Source: Tyzzerella sp. (GTDB lineage: Bacteria > Bacillota > Clostridia > Lachnospirales > Anaerotignaceae). Taken from it: 63,880 nucleotides of DNA. The first letter of the stretch is position 1. Every line of letters starts with the position of its first letter. The stretch is from NCBI GenBank assembly GCA_019415525.1, contig DXZA01000025.1, forward strand, positions 1-63,880, given 5' to 3'. The notes under the pieces are model-generated. The model was given only the letters and a program-made list of their open reading frames with translations, was not told where the DNA came from and ran no database searches. The position numbers were made by a program, and so were the translations under genes. This document shows positions 8,018 through 17,454 of this stretch, one piece after another.

Positions 8018-9304
8018 TTATTTAATAAATTTTCTTATTTCCCCAATCATATATAAAGAGCCGGAGCATACTATAACATCATCATTTTCAGTTATACTTT
8101 TTGCAAGTAATATTGCTTTTTCAATATTTTTTTCTTTATACAATATTTTGCCATATTTTTCAACTGTTTTTTCAAGCTGTAAAACATCAAGTTTTCTTTG
8201 GCTGTAAGGCTCTGTCAAAACAACTTTATTTACTATAGGCATAATAAGTTCTGCCATTTTTTCATACTCTTTATCGCCTAAAACACCAAGAACAAGTGTT
8301 ATATTTCTATTTTCAAAATATTTTTCAATAGAATTTCTAAGCATTTTTATACCATCTGTATTATGAGCACCATCAATAATAATAAGAGGTGATTTTTGGC
8401 ATATTTCCATTCTACCATTCCATTTTGAATTTAAAAGTCCCTGTCTTATATTTTCTTCTGATATATTTACACCTTTTTTAATAAGAGCATAGCACATCAT
8501 AAGTACAAAGGCACAGTTAAAAGGCTGATATTCACCAAGCATATGTATTTCAATATTATTATAATTAATGTACTTATTTTTTACAGAAAAAACTGTTTTT
8601 TCAAGGTCACTTTTATGTATTTCAACACCTGCATTTTCACAAAAATATACATCTGCATTTTTATCATCAGCAATTTTTTTAATTACATCATATACAATTT
8701 TCTTTTGTGAATATAAAACCACAGGACAGTTTTCTTTTATTATACCACCTTTTTCAAAAGCAATTTTATCTATAGTATCCCCTAAATAATCTGTATGGTC
8801 AAGACTTATAGAAGTAATACCTGTTAAAAATGGTTTATTAATAACATTTGTTGCGTCAAATCTTCCACCAAGACCAACTTCAAGTATTACAAAATCAACA
8901 TTTTCATCTTTAAAATAACAAAAACTTATAGCTGTAAGTATTTCGAAAACGGTAGGACGTCCAAAGTCTGTTTTTTCCATTATGTCACATATTTCTTTAA
9001 TTTTAGTTACATAATATATGAATTTATCATCACTTATATTTTCGTTATTTATTGAATATCTTTCATTATATTTTTCAAGATGTGGCGATGTATAAACACC
9101 TACTTTATAACCTTCACACATAAGTATATTACTAATCATAGCACAGGAAGAACCTTTACCGTTTGTACCTGCAATATGTATTATATTCAAATCATTTTGA
9201 GGGTTTCCCAAATATTCCATAAGTTTTTCAATTCTTGTAAGACCAAGTTTGATAATACTTCCGTTTCCGTTTTCAATATATTCTATAGCTTCATTATAGT
9301 TCAA
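8018..9304 (-). CDS. folC: bifunctional folylpolyglutamate synthase / dihydrofolate synthase
   Basis: A 428-residue Mur-ligase-type enzyme that adds glutamate to dihydropteroate or reduced folates, using ATP, in the cytosol. Visible marks: P-loop GTNGKGSS (residues 46-53), VGVYTSPHLEKYNERYSIN, the FVILEVGLGGRFDATNVI substrate/metal segment, SLDHTDYLG and IIDGAHN in the C-terminal domain. Full family length. Start is TTG, 8 nt from GGGAGG. It heads a unit with the 46-residue ORF and the TPR protein; no other folate gene is near. Confidence 0.95.
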   Translation of the reverse strand: MNYNEAIEYIENGNGSIIKLGLTRIEKLMEYLGNPQNDLNIIHIAGTNGKGSSCAMISNILMCEGYKVGVYTSPHLEKYNERYSINNENISDDKFIYYVTKIKEICDIMEKTDFGRPTVFEILTAISFCYFKDENVDFVILEVGLGGRFDATNVINKPFLTGITSISLDHTDYLGDTIDKIAFEKGGIIKENCPVVLYSQKKIVYDVIKKIADDKNADVYFCENAGVEIHKSDLEKTVFSVKNKYINYNNIEIHMLGEYQPFNCAFVLMMCYALIKKGVNISEENIRQGLLNSKWNGRMEICQKSPLIIIDGAHNTDGIKMLRNSIEKYFENRNITLVLGVLGDKEYEKMAELIMPIVNKVVLTEPYSQRKLDVLQLEKTVEKYGKILYKEKNIEKAILLAKSITENDDVIVCSGSLYMIGEIRKFIK

Positions 9305-9329
9305 TTATATTTCCTCCCAAATATAAAAT

Positions 9330-9362
9330 AAAGACCTAAGGGTTTTGCCATAGGTCTTTAAT
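9330..9362 (-). terminator. intrinsic terminator after ligA
   Basis: Stem AAAGACCTA / TAGGTCTTT around a G/C-containing loop with a U-rich minus-strand tail. It separates the pcrA-ligA unit from folC. Confidence 0.75.
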
Positions 9363-9385
9363 GAATAAATTAATAGATAAATAGA

Positions 9386-11335
9386 TTAATTAAGGAATTC
9401 CTTTATAAATTGTTCTTCTGTAATAATAGGTATTCCAAGTTCTTTTGCTTTTTTATTTTTAGATGACTCAGATAAAATATCATTATTTATAAGATAATCA
9501 GTTTTCTTTGTCACGCTACCAGTAACTTTTCCACCGAGAGCTTCTATTTTACCTTGAAGTTCTTTTCTGTTTTTAAATTCATTTAAATCCCCTGTAATAA
9601 CAAATGTTTTTTCTTTTACATTTATATTTTCCAACTCAGAAGAAACATAAACTTCAGCAAAACTTATTATATTAAGTATTTTATCAATAAGCTCTTTATT
9701 TTTGCTATCGCTAAAATATGAGCATATACTGTGGGCAATTACATCACCAAAGCCATCTATTTCAACAAGCTCCTGTTGACTTATTGTAAAAAGCTTATTT
9801 ATATCATAATTTATATTTTTACATAAAAGCTTTGCATTACTAAGGCCAACGTGATTTATACCAAGGGCATATATAAAGTTTGGAAGTTCAGGTTTTTTTG
9901 AGTTCTCAATAGATTTTATAAGGTTATTATACGACTTTTCGCCAAATCCGTCCATATTTTTGATATCTTCGGCAAATTTTTCAATACTGTAAATATCAGT
10001 ATAATCTGATATAAAACCTTTTTCAACGAATTTTTTTATTGTTTCTTCAGAAAAACCTTCAATATTCATAGCATCTCTTGAAACGAAATGGGAAAGAGAG
10101 CGTATTCTTTGAGCAGAACAGTTAGGGTTTGTACAATATAAAGCCTTACCATCTCGTATAGTTCTTACTTCTGTTTCGCCACCACAAACAGGGCAATTTG
10201 TAGGTATTTCATAATTACTGCTTTTTGTAATATTCTCGGCAATCTGAGGAATTATCATATTTGCCTTATAAACTTTTATTGTATCGCCTATACCAAGTTT
10301 AAGGTCTTCAAGTATACTTACATTATGAACACTTGCACGATTTACAGTTGTACCCTCAAGTTCAACAGAGTCAAATACAGCAACAGGATTTATAAGACCT
10401 GTTCTTGATGTATTCCATTCTATATTTCTTAAAACAGTTTCGGCTGTTTCATCTTTCCATTTAAAGGCTATTGAATCTTTAGGGAATTTTGCAGTTGTAC
10501 CTAAAGAACTACTATAAGAAATACTGTCATAAGTAAGAACAAGACCGTCTGTAGCAAAATCATTTTCCGGAATTTTATTTTCAAATTCATATATACTTTC
10601 AATAATATTATCAGCATTTACAATTTTATTATAAACAGTATCAAATCCAAGGCTTTTTAACCATAAAAGCTGATTTGATTTTTTATCACCAAAATCAACA
10701 CCATTAGACTTAAATACTGTAAATCCATAAAACATAACATTTCTTTTTGCACATATCTCACTATTAAGCTGTCTTACAGTACCACTACAAAGATTTCGAG
10801 GGTTTTTGTAGCTTTCATCTTCATCAAGTTCTTCATTTATTCTCTTAAAATCGGAAAATGATATTATACCCTCACCTCTTACAACAAGCTCATCTTTATA
10901 AGATATTTTTAATGGTATATTTTTAAAAACTTTAGCATTATGAGTTATATCTTCTCCCACTTCACCATTACCACGTGTAATAGCCTGTACAAGCTCCCCA
11001 TTATTATATTTTAAAACAATAGTAAGACCGTCAAGTTTCCAAGAAAGCATTCCTTCTTTATTTTCAAGCCAAGATTTAAGTTTTTCAGGCTCTTTTGTTT
11101 TATCAAGAGATAATATTTTTTCGTCGTGTTTTATTTTAGTAAGATTACTTAAAACAGTATAGCCTACATTTTGAGTAGGACTGTTTGCAAGTACAATTCC
11201 TGTATTTTTTTCAAGATTTACAAGTTCATCATATAATTTATCATATTCAAAGTCAGATAATTTACTACTATTATTTTGATAATATTCATAAGATGCCTTA
11301 TTTAATATATTTATAAGTTCTTTCATTCTTTCCAT
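9386..11335 (-). CDS. ligA: NAD-dependent DNA ligase
   Basis: A 649-residue ligase that seals nicks using NAD+. The adenylation lysine is K100 in SWKLDG; RGNGEVGEDITHNAK, RGEG and FKWKD motifs follow. The OB fold is followed by a four-cysteine zinc finger (CPVCGG ... CTNPNCSAQ), helix-hairpin-helix repeats (NMDGFGEKSYNNL; EIDGFGDVIAHSI) and a C-terminal BRCT domain (KTFVITGDLNEFKNRKEL). The length is about normal for the family. It follows pcrA by 18 nt, the usual pcrA-ligA pairing in Firmicutes. Confidence 0.97.
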   Translation of the reverse strand: MERMKELINILNKASYEYYQNNSSKLSDFEYDKLYDELVNLEKNTGIVLANSPTQNVGYTVLSNLTKIKHDEKILSLDKTKEPEKLKSWLENKEGMLSWKLDGLTIVLKYNNGELVQAITRGNGEVGEDITHNAKVFKNIPLKISYKDELVVRGEGIISFSDFKRINEELDEDESYKNPRNLCSGTVRQLNSEICAKRNVMFYGFTVFKSNGVDFGDKKSNQLLWLKSLGFDTVYNKIVNADNIIESIYEFENKIPENDFATDGLVLTYDSISYSSSLGTTAKFPKDSIAFKWKDETAETVLRNIEWNTSRTGLINPVAVFDSVELEGTTVNRASVHNVSILEDLKLGIGDTIKVYKANMIIPQIAENITKSSNYEIPTNCPVCGGETEVRTIRDGKALYCTNPNCSAQRIRSLSHFVSRDAMNIEGFSEETIKKFVEKGFISDYTDIYSIEKFAEDIKNMDGFGEKSYNNLIKSIENSKKPELPNFIYALGINHVGLSNAKLLCKNINYDINKLFTISQQELVEIDGFGDVIAHSICSYFSDSKNKELIDKILNIISFAEVYVSSELENINVKEKTFVITGDLNEFKNRKELQGKIEALGGKVTGSVTKKTDYLINNDILSESSKNKKAKELGIPIITEEQFIKEFLN

Positions 11336-11353
11336 AAATATAAATCTCCTGTT

Positions 11354-13594
11354 TTATTCAGATACTTTTTTAAGTTTTGAAAGTCCTGCCATAAATTTTT
11401 TAACACCTTTATCTTTAAAACTTACAGTAACCTCAAAGTCAGCACCACCTGCTGTAATTTTCTCTACTGTACCAATGCCATATTTAGGAGCTCTTACCTT
11501 ATCACCAACTTCATAATCAAGAGTAACATTTTTTGGTGAAGGTATACCCATTGTTTGAGGTTTTTTTACAATTCCACCATAAGGGTTTGGCTTTGAAAAT
11601 ACTGGTTTTATTTTCATTTCTGATTTTCTTACATAGTCACCTACTTCTGTAAGCTGTGGTTTTAAAGGCATTTCTATAAGTTCAGCAGGTATTTCCTTCA
11701 AAAATCTTGAAGGTGCATTATATTGTGTAATACCGTGTTGCATTCTTGATTTTGCCTGAGTAATGAAAAGTTCTTCTTTAGCACGTGTAATAGCAACGTA
11801 ACAAAGACGTCTTTCTTCTTCCATATCTTCATTTGTTCCATACTGCATAACTCTATATGTTGGGAACATTCCTTCTTCCATACCTACAATAAACACATAT
11901 GGAAATTCAAGACCTTTTGCACTATGCATAGTCATAAGTACAACAGTATCTTCATCAGGTTCATAATTATCTATATCAGCAACAAGGGCAATATCTTCAA
12001 GAAATTCTCTTAAAGAAGGCTCATCTGTACTTTTTTCATATTCAACGGCTTTTGAAACAAATTCGTCTATATTTTCAATTCTTGCAAGGGCTTCGTCTGT
12101 GCCTTCATCTTGCAAAAGCTGTACATATCCAGTTTTATTTAAAACACTTTCAATAAGTTCAGAAACACTTAAATCATTTGCATCTTTTTCAATTTCAGTC
12201 ATTATTTCATAAAACTCTTTAAACTTTTTAGCTCTTGTTTTAAGCTCTGTTATTTCGTCAATATGAGAAAGTGCATCATAAAAACTTATATTATTTTCAT
12301 TAGCAAAGTTTTCAACTTTTTCTATTGAGGCATCACCAAGACCTCTTTTAGGTACATTTATAATTCTTTTAAGTGCTATTGTATCAGCAGGATTTGCAAG
12401 TACTTTTAAGTAAGAAAGAACATCTTTAATTTCTTTTCTTTCATAAAATCTTACACCGCCTAAAAGTCTATATGGTATACTTTTCTTTACAAAACAGTCT
12501 TCTATTGCACGTGACTGTGCATTTGTACGATATAAAACAGCAAAATCCTTATATTTTCTATCTCCCTTTAATATAAGCTCATTTATTTTATCACCAACAA
12601 AACGAGCCTCATCATATTCATTGTCTGCACGTTTAATATGAATTATACTTCCCTTGTCATTTTCTGTCCAAAGTGTTTTATCTTTTCTTGTTGTATTATT
12701 TTTTATTACAGAGTTTGCAGCATCAAGTATAGTTTTAGTTGAACGATAATTCTGTTCAAGTTTAATTACAACTGTATCTTCAAAATCTTTTTCAAACTCA
12801 AGTATATTTCTTATATTAGCACCTCTCCAGCCATATATACTTTGGTCATCGTCACCTACAACACAAATATTTTTATATTTTGCTGAAATAAGCCTTACAA
12901 GTTCATACTGAGATGTATTTGTATCCTGATATTCGTCAACCATTATATATTTGAATTTTTCCTGATAATAATCTAAAACATCAGCATCTGTTCTAAAAAG
13001 CTGTACAGTTTTATATATAAGGTCGTCAAAGTCAAGGGCATTATTTTCTTTTAAAAGTGTCTGATAAATTCTGTAAGCCTTTGCAAATTTAACTTTTCTT
13101 GGGTCTTTATCAGTTTTAGCTTCATAATCTTCCCAAGATATAAGCTCTTCTTTCTGTTTACTTATTTCTGCCAAAGCACCTTTAACTGTAAATGTTTTAT
13201 CTGTAATACTGAAATTAAGACGTTTAAAAACTTCTTTCATCATTTTTTCTTGGTCATCAGTATCATATATTGAAAAATCTCTGTTATATCCTATTTTATC
13301 AATATCACGTCTTAAAATTCTAACACAAGTTGAATGGAAAGTACTTACCCATATATCCTTTGCCTTATCTCCAATAAGTTTATTTACACGTTCACTCATT
13401 TCTTTAGCAGCTTTATTAGTAAAAGTAATTGCAAGTATATTCCAAGGCTTAACACCTTTTTCAATAAGGTGTGCAATTCTTACTGTCAAAGCACCTGTTT
13501 TTCCTGAGCCTGCACCTGCAAGTACAAGAACAGCACCTTCTGTCTGTAAAACAGCTTTTTTCTGCATATCGTTTAATCTATCAAAACCTATCAT
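11354..13594 (-). CDS. pcrA: ATP-dependent DNA helicase PcrA (UvrD family)
   Basis: A 746-residue superfamily-1A 3'-5' helicase for repair and for clearing RecA or RNA polymerase from DNA. Q motif LNDMQKKAV, Walker A GAGSGKT (~27-33), TFTNKAAKEM, Walker B VDEYQDTN, GDDDQSIYGWRGA, LEQNYRS, VLYRTNAQSR, MTMHSAKGLEF and VAITRAKEEL are all present. The C-terminal Tudor-like domain (YEVGDKVRAPKYGIGTVEKI) is typical of PcrA. ATG at 13594 is preferred to one 6 codons upstream because GGGAGAG lies 9 nt before it. Confidence 0.96.
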   Translation of the reverse strand: MIGFDRLNDMQKKAVLQTEGAVLVLAGAGSGKTGALTVRIAHLIEKGVKPWNILAITFTNKAAKEMSERVNKLIGDKAKDIWVSTFHSTCVRILRRDIDKIGYNRDFSIYDTDDQEKMMKEVFKRLNFSITDKTFTVKGALAEISKQKEELISWEDYEAKTDKDPRKVKFAKAYRIYQTLLKENNALDFDDLIYKTVQLFRTDADVLDYYQEKFKYIMVDEYQDTNTSQYELVRLISAKYKNICVVGDDDQSIYGWRGANIRNILEFEKDFEDTVVIKLEQNYRSTKTILDAANSVIKNNTTRKDKTLWTENDKGSIIHIKRADNEYDEARFVGDKINELILKGDRKYKDFAVLYRTNAQSRAIEDCFVKKSIPYRLLGGVRFYERKEIKDVLSYLKVLANPADTIALKRIINVPKRGLGDASIEKVENFANENNISFYDALSHIDEITELKTRAKKFKEFYEIMTEIEKDANDLSVSELIESVLNKTGYVQLLQDEGTDEALARIENIDEFVSKAVEYEKSTDEPSLREFLEDIALVADIDNYEPDEDTVVLMTMHSAKGLEFPYVFIVGMEEGMFPTYRVMQYGTNEDMEEERRLCYVAITRAKEELFITQAKSRMQHGITQYNAPSRFLKEIPAELIEMPLKPQLTEVGDYVRKSEMKIKPVFSKPNPYGGIVKKPQTMGIPSPKNVTLDYEVGDKVRAPKYGIGTVEKITAGGADFEVTVSFKDKGVKKFMAGLSKLKKVSE

Positions 13595-13625
13595 TGTATT
13601 ATTCTCTCCCATAAATTTTTAACAA

Positions 13626-13666
13626 ATAAATAGGAAGTCCGATACAATCAAAACTTCCTATTTTAT
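13626..13666 (-). terminator. intrinsic terminator after yerC
   Basis: Arms AAATAGGAAGT / ACTTCCTATTT around a 14-nt loop, between yerC and pcrA, with AT-rich flanks. It probably ends yerC transcription. Confidence 0.7.
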
Positions 13667-13688
13667 AATTTTATAAATTTATAAATAT

Positions 13689-14021
13689 TTATTCTGATTT
13701 AGAAACATCAGTATTTTCTGCACTAGCTTTTTTCTTTGCAACTCTTTCTATTGCAAGTCTATAGCCGTCAGTACCATAGTTTAAAGCTCTGTTTACTCTG
13801 CTTATTGTAGCAGTAGAAGCACCTGTTTTTTCTGCTATTTCTATATAAGTTTTTTTTGCATCAAGCATTTGAGCAACTTCCATTCTTTGAGCGATTGCCT
13901 GTATTTCGTGTACTGTGCATAAATCCTCAAAAAGACGGTAACACTCTTCTAAATTTTCCATACTTAATATACATTCAAAAAGTTTATCTGTAAGTTCGCT
14001 TTTTATTTTACTATTTATCAT
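13689..14021 (-). CDS. yerC: YerC/YecD family TrpR-related protein
   Basis: A 110-residue small HTH protein of the TrpR-like fold. The segment TVHEIQAIAQRMEVAQMLDA followed by KTGASTATISRVNRALNYG is the recognition-helix part. YerC proteins are found upstream of pcrA in Firmicutes, as here. The regulated gene and any ligand are not established. AAGGTGAT precedes the start; a terminator separates it from pcrA. Confidence 0.9.
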   Translation of the reverse strand: MINSKIKSELTDKLFECILSMENLEECYRLFEDLCTVHEIQAIAQRMEVAQMLDAKKTYIEIAEKTGASTATISRVNRALNYGTDGYRLAIERVAKKKASAENTDVSKSE

Positions 14022-14091
14022 TCTATCACCTTTTGCTTTATTTATATTTATATATTAACATTATAAAGCGTTAAAGTAAAGAAGTATTATT

Positions 14092-14808
14092 TTATTTTTC
14101 AATATATGCTTTAAATTTTTCAACAGAAGTGTTAAGAATAAGTTCATCAGGGAAATCCATTTCAGAAAGGAACTTTTCACAGAGCGAAAAGTCACCTATT
14201 TCAGTATAAAAATGAGAATCTGTACCAAGAACTATTGGCATTTCTCTTTTTTTACACATAGTAACTATTTCTTTCATAATAACATCACTACCTTTTCTTG
14301 AGCCGTTAGGTCTTAAAGATGCATTATTAATTTCAATAAGAGTTCCTGTTCTTTGGCAAGCGTCCAAAACATCTTTAATATAAAAAGGATATCTAGGGTC
14401 ACCAGGGTGTCCCAAAATATTTATATATTTATTTTCACAAGCTTTTATATAAGCATTTGTATGGTCATCAATAGTTTTAGGTTCAATACAAGGTATATGA
14501 AGGCTTGCTATTCTTATATCAAGTTTTTTTAGTGCATATTCATCTAAATCAACATTACCTTCATAGTCCATTATATTGAGCTCTGCACCTTTAAGAACTT
14601 CAACATTATTAAGGATTTTAGGTATAACATTTATATTATGAAAATAAAATTTCTTTGGTGCTCCCAACATAGCAGGAGCGTGGTCAGTCATAGCAATAAG
14701 TTTTATACCTTTACTATTTGCAAATCTTGTATTTTCATCTATTGTGCTGTATGCGTGACCACTTGCTATTGTATGTGTATGTATATCGACAATATATTTC
14801 AAAACCAT
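14092..14808 (-). CDS. PHP-domain phosphatase, YcdX-like
   Basis: A ~238-residue polymerase-and-histidinol-phosphatase domain protein. Metal-binding motifs visible: DIHTHTIASGHAYST (N-terminal HxH), AMTDHAP, GAELNIMD, a mid-protein LHIP, NILGHPGDPRYPF, and VLGTDSHF at the C-terminal end. The arrangement matches the YcdX subgroup of trinuclear-metal phosphatases; the physiological substrate is unknown. Two adjacent ATGs exist; the second (14808) has a better 5-nt spacing from GGAAGG. Confidence 0.85.
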   Translation of the reverse strand: MVLKYIVDIHTHTIASGHAYSTIDENTRFANSKGIKLIAMTDHAPAMLGAPKKFYFHNINVIPKILNNVEVLKGAELNIMDYEGNVDLDEYALKKLDIRIASLHIPCIEPKTIDDHTNAYIKACENKYINILGHPGDPRYPFYIKDVLDACQRTGTLIEINNASLRPNGSRKGSDVIMKEIVTMCKKREMPIVLGTDSHFYTEIGDFSLCEKFLSEMDFPDELILNTSVEKFKAYIEK

Positions 14809-14879
14809 CATATCCTTCCATTATTATTTGCAATAGAGATTATAACACAACAAAGTATATATATAAATACAGTTAACAA

Positions 14880-14913
14880 AAAAATAAAAGCCTATTTTCA
14901 GGCTTTTAATTTA
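14880..14913 (-). terminator. intrinsic terminator overlapping a stop codon
   Basis: AAAAGCCT / AGGCTTTT stem, followed on the minus strand by a T-run. The last codons and stop of the 75-residue gene form the upstream arm. Confidence 0.75.
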
Positions 14914-15125
14914 AAATTATTTATCAAATTGTTATAACACTCCTCGCAAATATCAAAGCTGTGGCTTTCCCCGTCTTTATCAGAATTATATCCCCAAACC
15001 TTTTCAACATGGAGGTAATCCCTATGATAGCCGTATATATCTTTTTCAATTTCTTTACCGCAAATATTACAAAATACTTTTTCAACCTCTTGTTTTTCAC
15101 AAGTTGTATCTTTAAATATTCTCAT
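14898..15125 (-). CDS. small zinc-finger-like protein
   Basis: A 75-residue protein with two CxxC knuckles: FCNICGKEI at residues ~19-22 and DICEECYNNL near residues 60-64, spaced by an aromatic/His-rich stretch. This pattern suggests a treble-clef or rubredoxin-like zinc site; the family is not recognised. It is monocistronic, divergent from the radical SAM gene, with GGGAGG before the ATG and a terminator overlapping the stop. Confidence 0.7.
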   Translation of the reverse strand: MRIFKDTTCEKQEVEKVFCNICGKEIEKDIYGYHRDYLHVEKVWGYNSDKDGESHSFDICEECYNNLINNFKLKA

Positions 15126-15246
15126 ATAAAAATACCTCCCTTTTTCCTTTTCGACATTATTCTAACATAGTTTTTAAAAAAATTATATATAAAATGTTTT
15201 CCTTTAGTGTTAAAATGTACTTAATATTTATTGAAAGGAAATATAT

Positions 15247-16155
15247 ATGGAAAATTGGTACAATGATTTAAAAAGCTGTAAAGTCTGCCCAAGAAATTGT
15301 GGTATTGACAGAACAAAAGGAGAAAAAGGCTTTTGCAATAGTGGTTTTGATATAAAATGTGCTTTGGCATATATACATAAATGGGAAGAGCCTGTTATAA
15401 GTGGCAGTAGGGGTTCGGGAACTGTATTTTTTTCAGGTTGTAATCTCAAATGTGTATTTTGCCAAAACTATGACATAAGCAGTTTAAATAAAGGTAAAGA
15501 AATAACAGTTGAAAGGCTTTCTGATATATTTATTGAGCAACAAGAAAGAAATGTACATAATATAAACCTTGTATCCCCTACACATTTCTTACCTCAAGTA
15601 CGAGAAGCCCTTAAAATTGCAAAAAACAAAGGTCTTAATATACCTGTAATATACAATTCAAACGGTTATGAAGAAGTTGAAATGTTAAAAACTCTTGAGG
15701 GGCTTATAGATGTATATTTACCGGATTTAAAATATTTCAGTACAGAATATTCAAAAGAATATTCAAAAGCTCCAGACTATTTCGAAAAAGCCATAAAAGC
15801 TATAAAAGAAATGAAACGACAACAACCTGTAAATATATTTGATAATGAAAACATTATACAAAAAGGTATTATTGTTCGTCATCTTGTATTACCTAATTGT
15901 AAAGAAGACTCATTTAAGGTACTTGACAGTATATGTGAAAATATAGGCAAGGATACATACGTTTCAATAATGCGTCAATATACACCTATGTATAAAGCAA
16001 AAGAAATTAAAAAACTTAACAGAAAGCTTACAACATTTGAATATGACAAAGTCATAGACCATTTTTTAGAAATAGGTATGACAAATGGATTTTCACAAGA
16101 AAAAATGTCTGCATCATCAGAATACACACCAAAATTCGATTTAACGGGAATTTAA
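15247..16155 (+). CDS. PflX-like radical SAM protein
   Basis: A 302-residue radical SAM enzyme with CNLKCVFCQ (C65, C69, C72) binding the [4Fe-4S] cluster, and an N-terminal cysteine cluster (C11, C14, C18, C30) that may bind zinc or a second iron-sulfur centre. SGSRGSGTVFFSGC and YLPDLKYFSTEYS identify the COG1313 / PflX group, related to glycyl-radical-enzyme activases. No glycyl-radical enzyme lies nearby, so the target is unknown. AAAGGAA precedes the ATG. Expected to be oxygen-sensitive. Confidence 0.88.
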   Translation: MENWYNDLKSCKVCPRNCGIDRTKGEKGFCNSGFDIKCALAYIHKWEEPVISGSRGSGTVFFSGCNLKCVFCQNYDISSLNKGKEITVERLSDIFIEQQERNVHNINLVSPTHFLPQVREALKIAKNKGLNIPVIYNSNGYEEVEMLKTLEGLIDVYLPDLKYFSTEYSKEYSKAPDYFEKAIKAIKEMKRQQPVNIFDNENIIQKGIIVRHLVLPNCKEDSFKVLDSICENIGKDTYVSIMRQYTPMYKAKEIKKLNRKLTTFEYDKVIDHFLEIGMTNGFSQEKMSASSEYTPKFDLTGI

Positions 16156-16218
16156 ACAATTTAACCAAATAAAAAATATGTTGTTTTTCAAATTATACAA
16201 ATAATTATCAATAATACA

Positions 16219-16247
16219 TTGTAAAATTATAGAATATAATGTATAAT
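16219..16247 (+). promoter_or_regulatory. sigma-A-type promoter of cupin gene
   Basis: TTGTAA (16219-16224), 17-bp spacer, TATAAT (16242-16247), about 35 bp before the ATG. Good match to consensus. Confidence 0.65.
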
Positions 16248-16281
16248 AACCCTATCATTAAACTAAGGAGGACTTCCGATT

Positions 16282-16632
16282 ATGGTAAAAAAAGAACAGG
16301 GAATTATAAAAGAAAACTTACGTGGTGGCACAGGTTCAGCTGAAATTTTCCACATTCTCACAGCTGATGAACTTATGGGACATGGCAAAATGTATGCAAA
16401 AGTTGTATTAAAACCACATAGCAGTATTGGTTGGCATCAGCATGTAGGCGATACAGAGCCTTACTACATAATGTCAGGTGAAGGAATTTTCACAGATAAT
16501 GACGGTTCAAAAACACGTGTAACATCAGGAGATATTTGTACAATAGCAGTTGGAGAATTCCACAGTCTTGAAAATGATACAGACAATGACCTTGTTATAT
16601 TAGCTCTTGTTGTAAATGAAGAAGTTAAATAA
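16282..16632 (+). CDS. single-domain cupin protein
   Basis: A 116-residue cupin barrel. Motif 1 is HSSIGWHQHVGDTEPYYIMS followed by GEG, with three histidines and a glutamate as likely metal ligands; motif 2 is GDICTIAVGEFHSLEN with the last histidine. Members act as small isomerases, oxygenases or sugar/ligand binders; nothing here picks one. It is monocistronic with its own promoter, a perfect AAGGAGG and a terminator. Confidence 0.85.
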   Translation: MVKKEQGIIKENLRGGTGSAEIFHILTADELMGHGKMYAKVVLKPHSSIGWHQHVGDTEPYYIMSGEGIFTDNDGSKTRVTSGDICTIAVGEFHSLENDTDNDLVILALVVNEEVK

Positions 16633-16635
16633 AAA

Positions 16636-16664
16636 ATAAGAGGTGTAAACACCTCTTTTTTTAT
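16636..16664. terminator. bidirectional intrinsic terminator
   Basis: AGAGGTGT / ACACCTCT stem with T-runs on both sides, between the converging cupin and methyltransferase genes. Confidence 0.85.
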
Positions 16665-16668
16665 TTGA

Positions 16669-17289
16669 TTACTTTTTCCCAACTACTGTATATATAAATC
16701 TTTTTATATTATATTTATCAATTACACTAAACTTAGAATATTCCATCATTTTTGCAATTCCATTTTTATCAGTTACATAACAATCTCCACTTTTTAGTAA
16801 TGGGAATATTATATTATTATCTATCCAAGCCCATATTCCACCTACTCCTGTATCAGAAATTATGTATATACCTCCATATTTTAATACTCTATATGCTTCA
16901 CTCATAGCATCATATGGATATGGATAATGATGAAAACTTTGACTACATACAACAACATCAAATGTATTATCATCAAATGGCAACCTATTTGCACTTCCAA
17001 CAATAAATGTTGAGCTTGGAATTTTTTTATTTTTTGCAATTTCTATCATACCATCTGATATATCTATACCAAAAAATTTAGCATTTTTATTTTTACTCAA
17101 TAACTCTATTAAATATCCTGTTCCTGTACCAACATCCAATAGATTTTTAAAATCATAATTTTCCAAATATTTTTTTATATCTTTACAACTTATCTTTCCT
17201 TCTTTAGAATAATAAACTGTATCTTTTTCATCATAATATTTTGATTGTTTATTAAAGTGCTCTCTTGATAACTGCTCATAGTCTTTCAT
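16669..17289 (-). CDS. class I SAM-dependent methyltransferase
   Basis: A 206-residue enzyme of the UbiE/Methyltransf_11 type. Motif I LLDVGTGTGYLIELL binds SAM; FFGIDISDGMIEIAKNK, SANRLPFDDNTFDVVVCSQS and the post-motif SEAYRVLKYGGIYIISD follow. Substrate unknown. The ATG at 17289 is chosen because AGGAGAG lies 7 nt upstream; an upstream in-frame start would add seven residues without a ribosome site. Monocistronic. Confidence 0.88.
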   Translation of the reverse strand: MKDYEQLSREHFNKQSKYYDEKDTVYYSKEGKISCKDIKKYLENYDFKNLLDVGTGTGYLIELLSKNKNAKFFGIDISDGMIEIAKNKKIPSSTFIVGSANRLPFDDNTFDVVVCSQSFHHYPYPYDAMSEAYRVLKYGGIYIISDTGVGGIWAWIDNNIIFPLLKSGDCYVTDKNGIAKMMEYSKFSVIDKYNIKRFIYTVVGKK

Positions 17290-17454
17290 AGTCCACTCTC
17301 CTAAAAACAATATTTTAATAATATTATACTGTTTATATATTTTTTTATCTATATAGATACTGATTAAAATTTATTAATAAGGTTATATTTTTATTGTTTT
17401 CACAAAGTTTTCTTTCCTAAATATAATATAAGTAAAGATATTTCGGAGGAAAAA

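Noticed and set aside
17290..17454. TPP or S-box riboswitch before the SsuBC-type importer
   Set aside because: The region is AT-rich with none of the conserved aptamer motifs.
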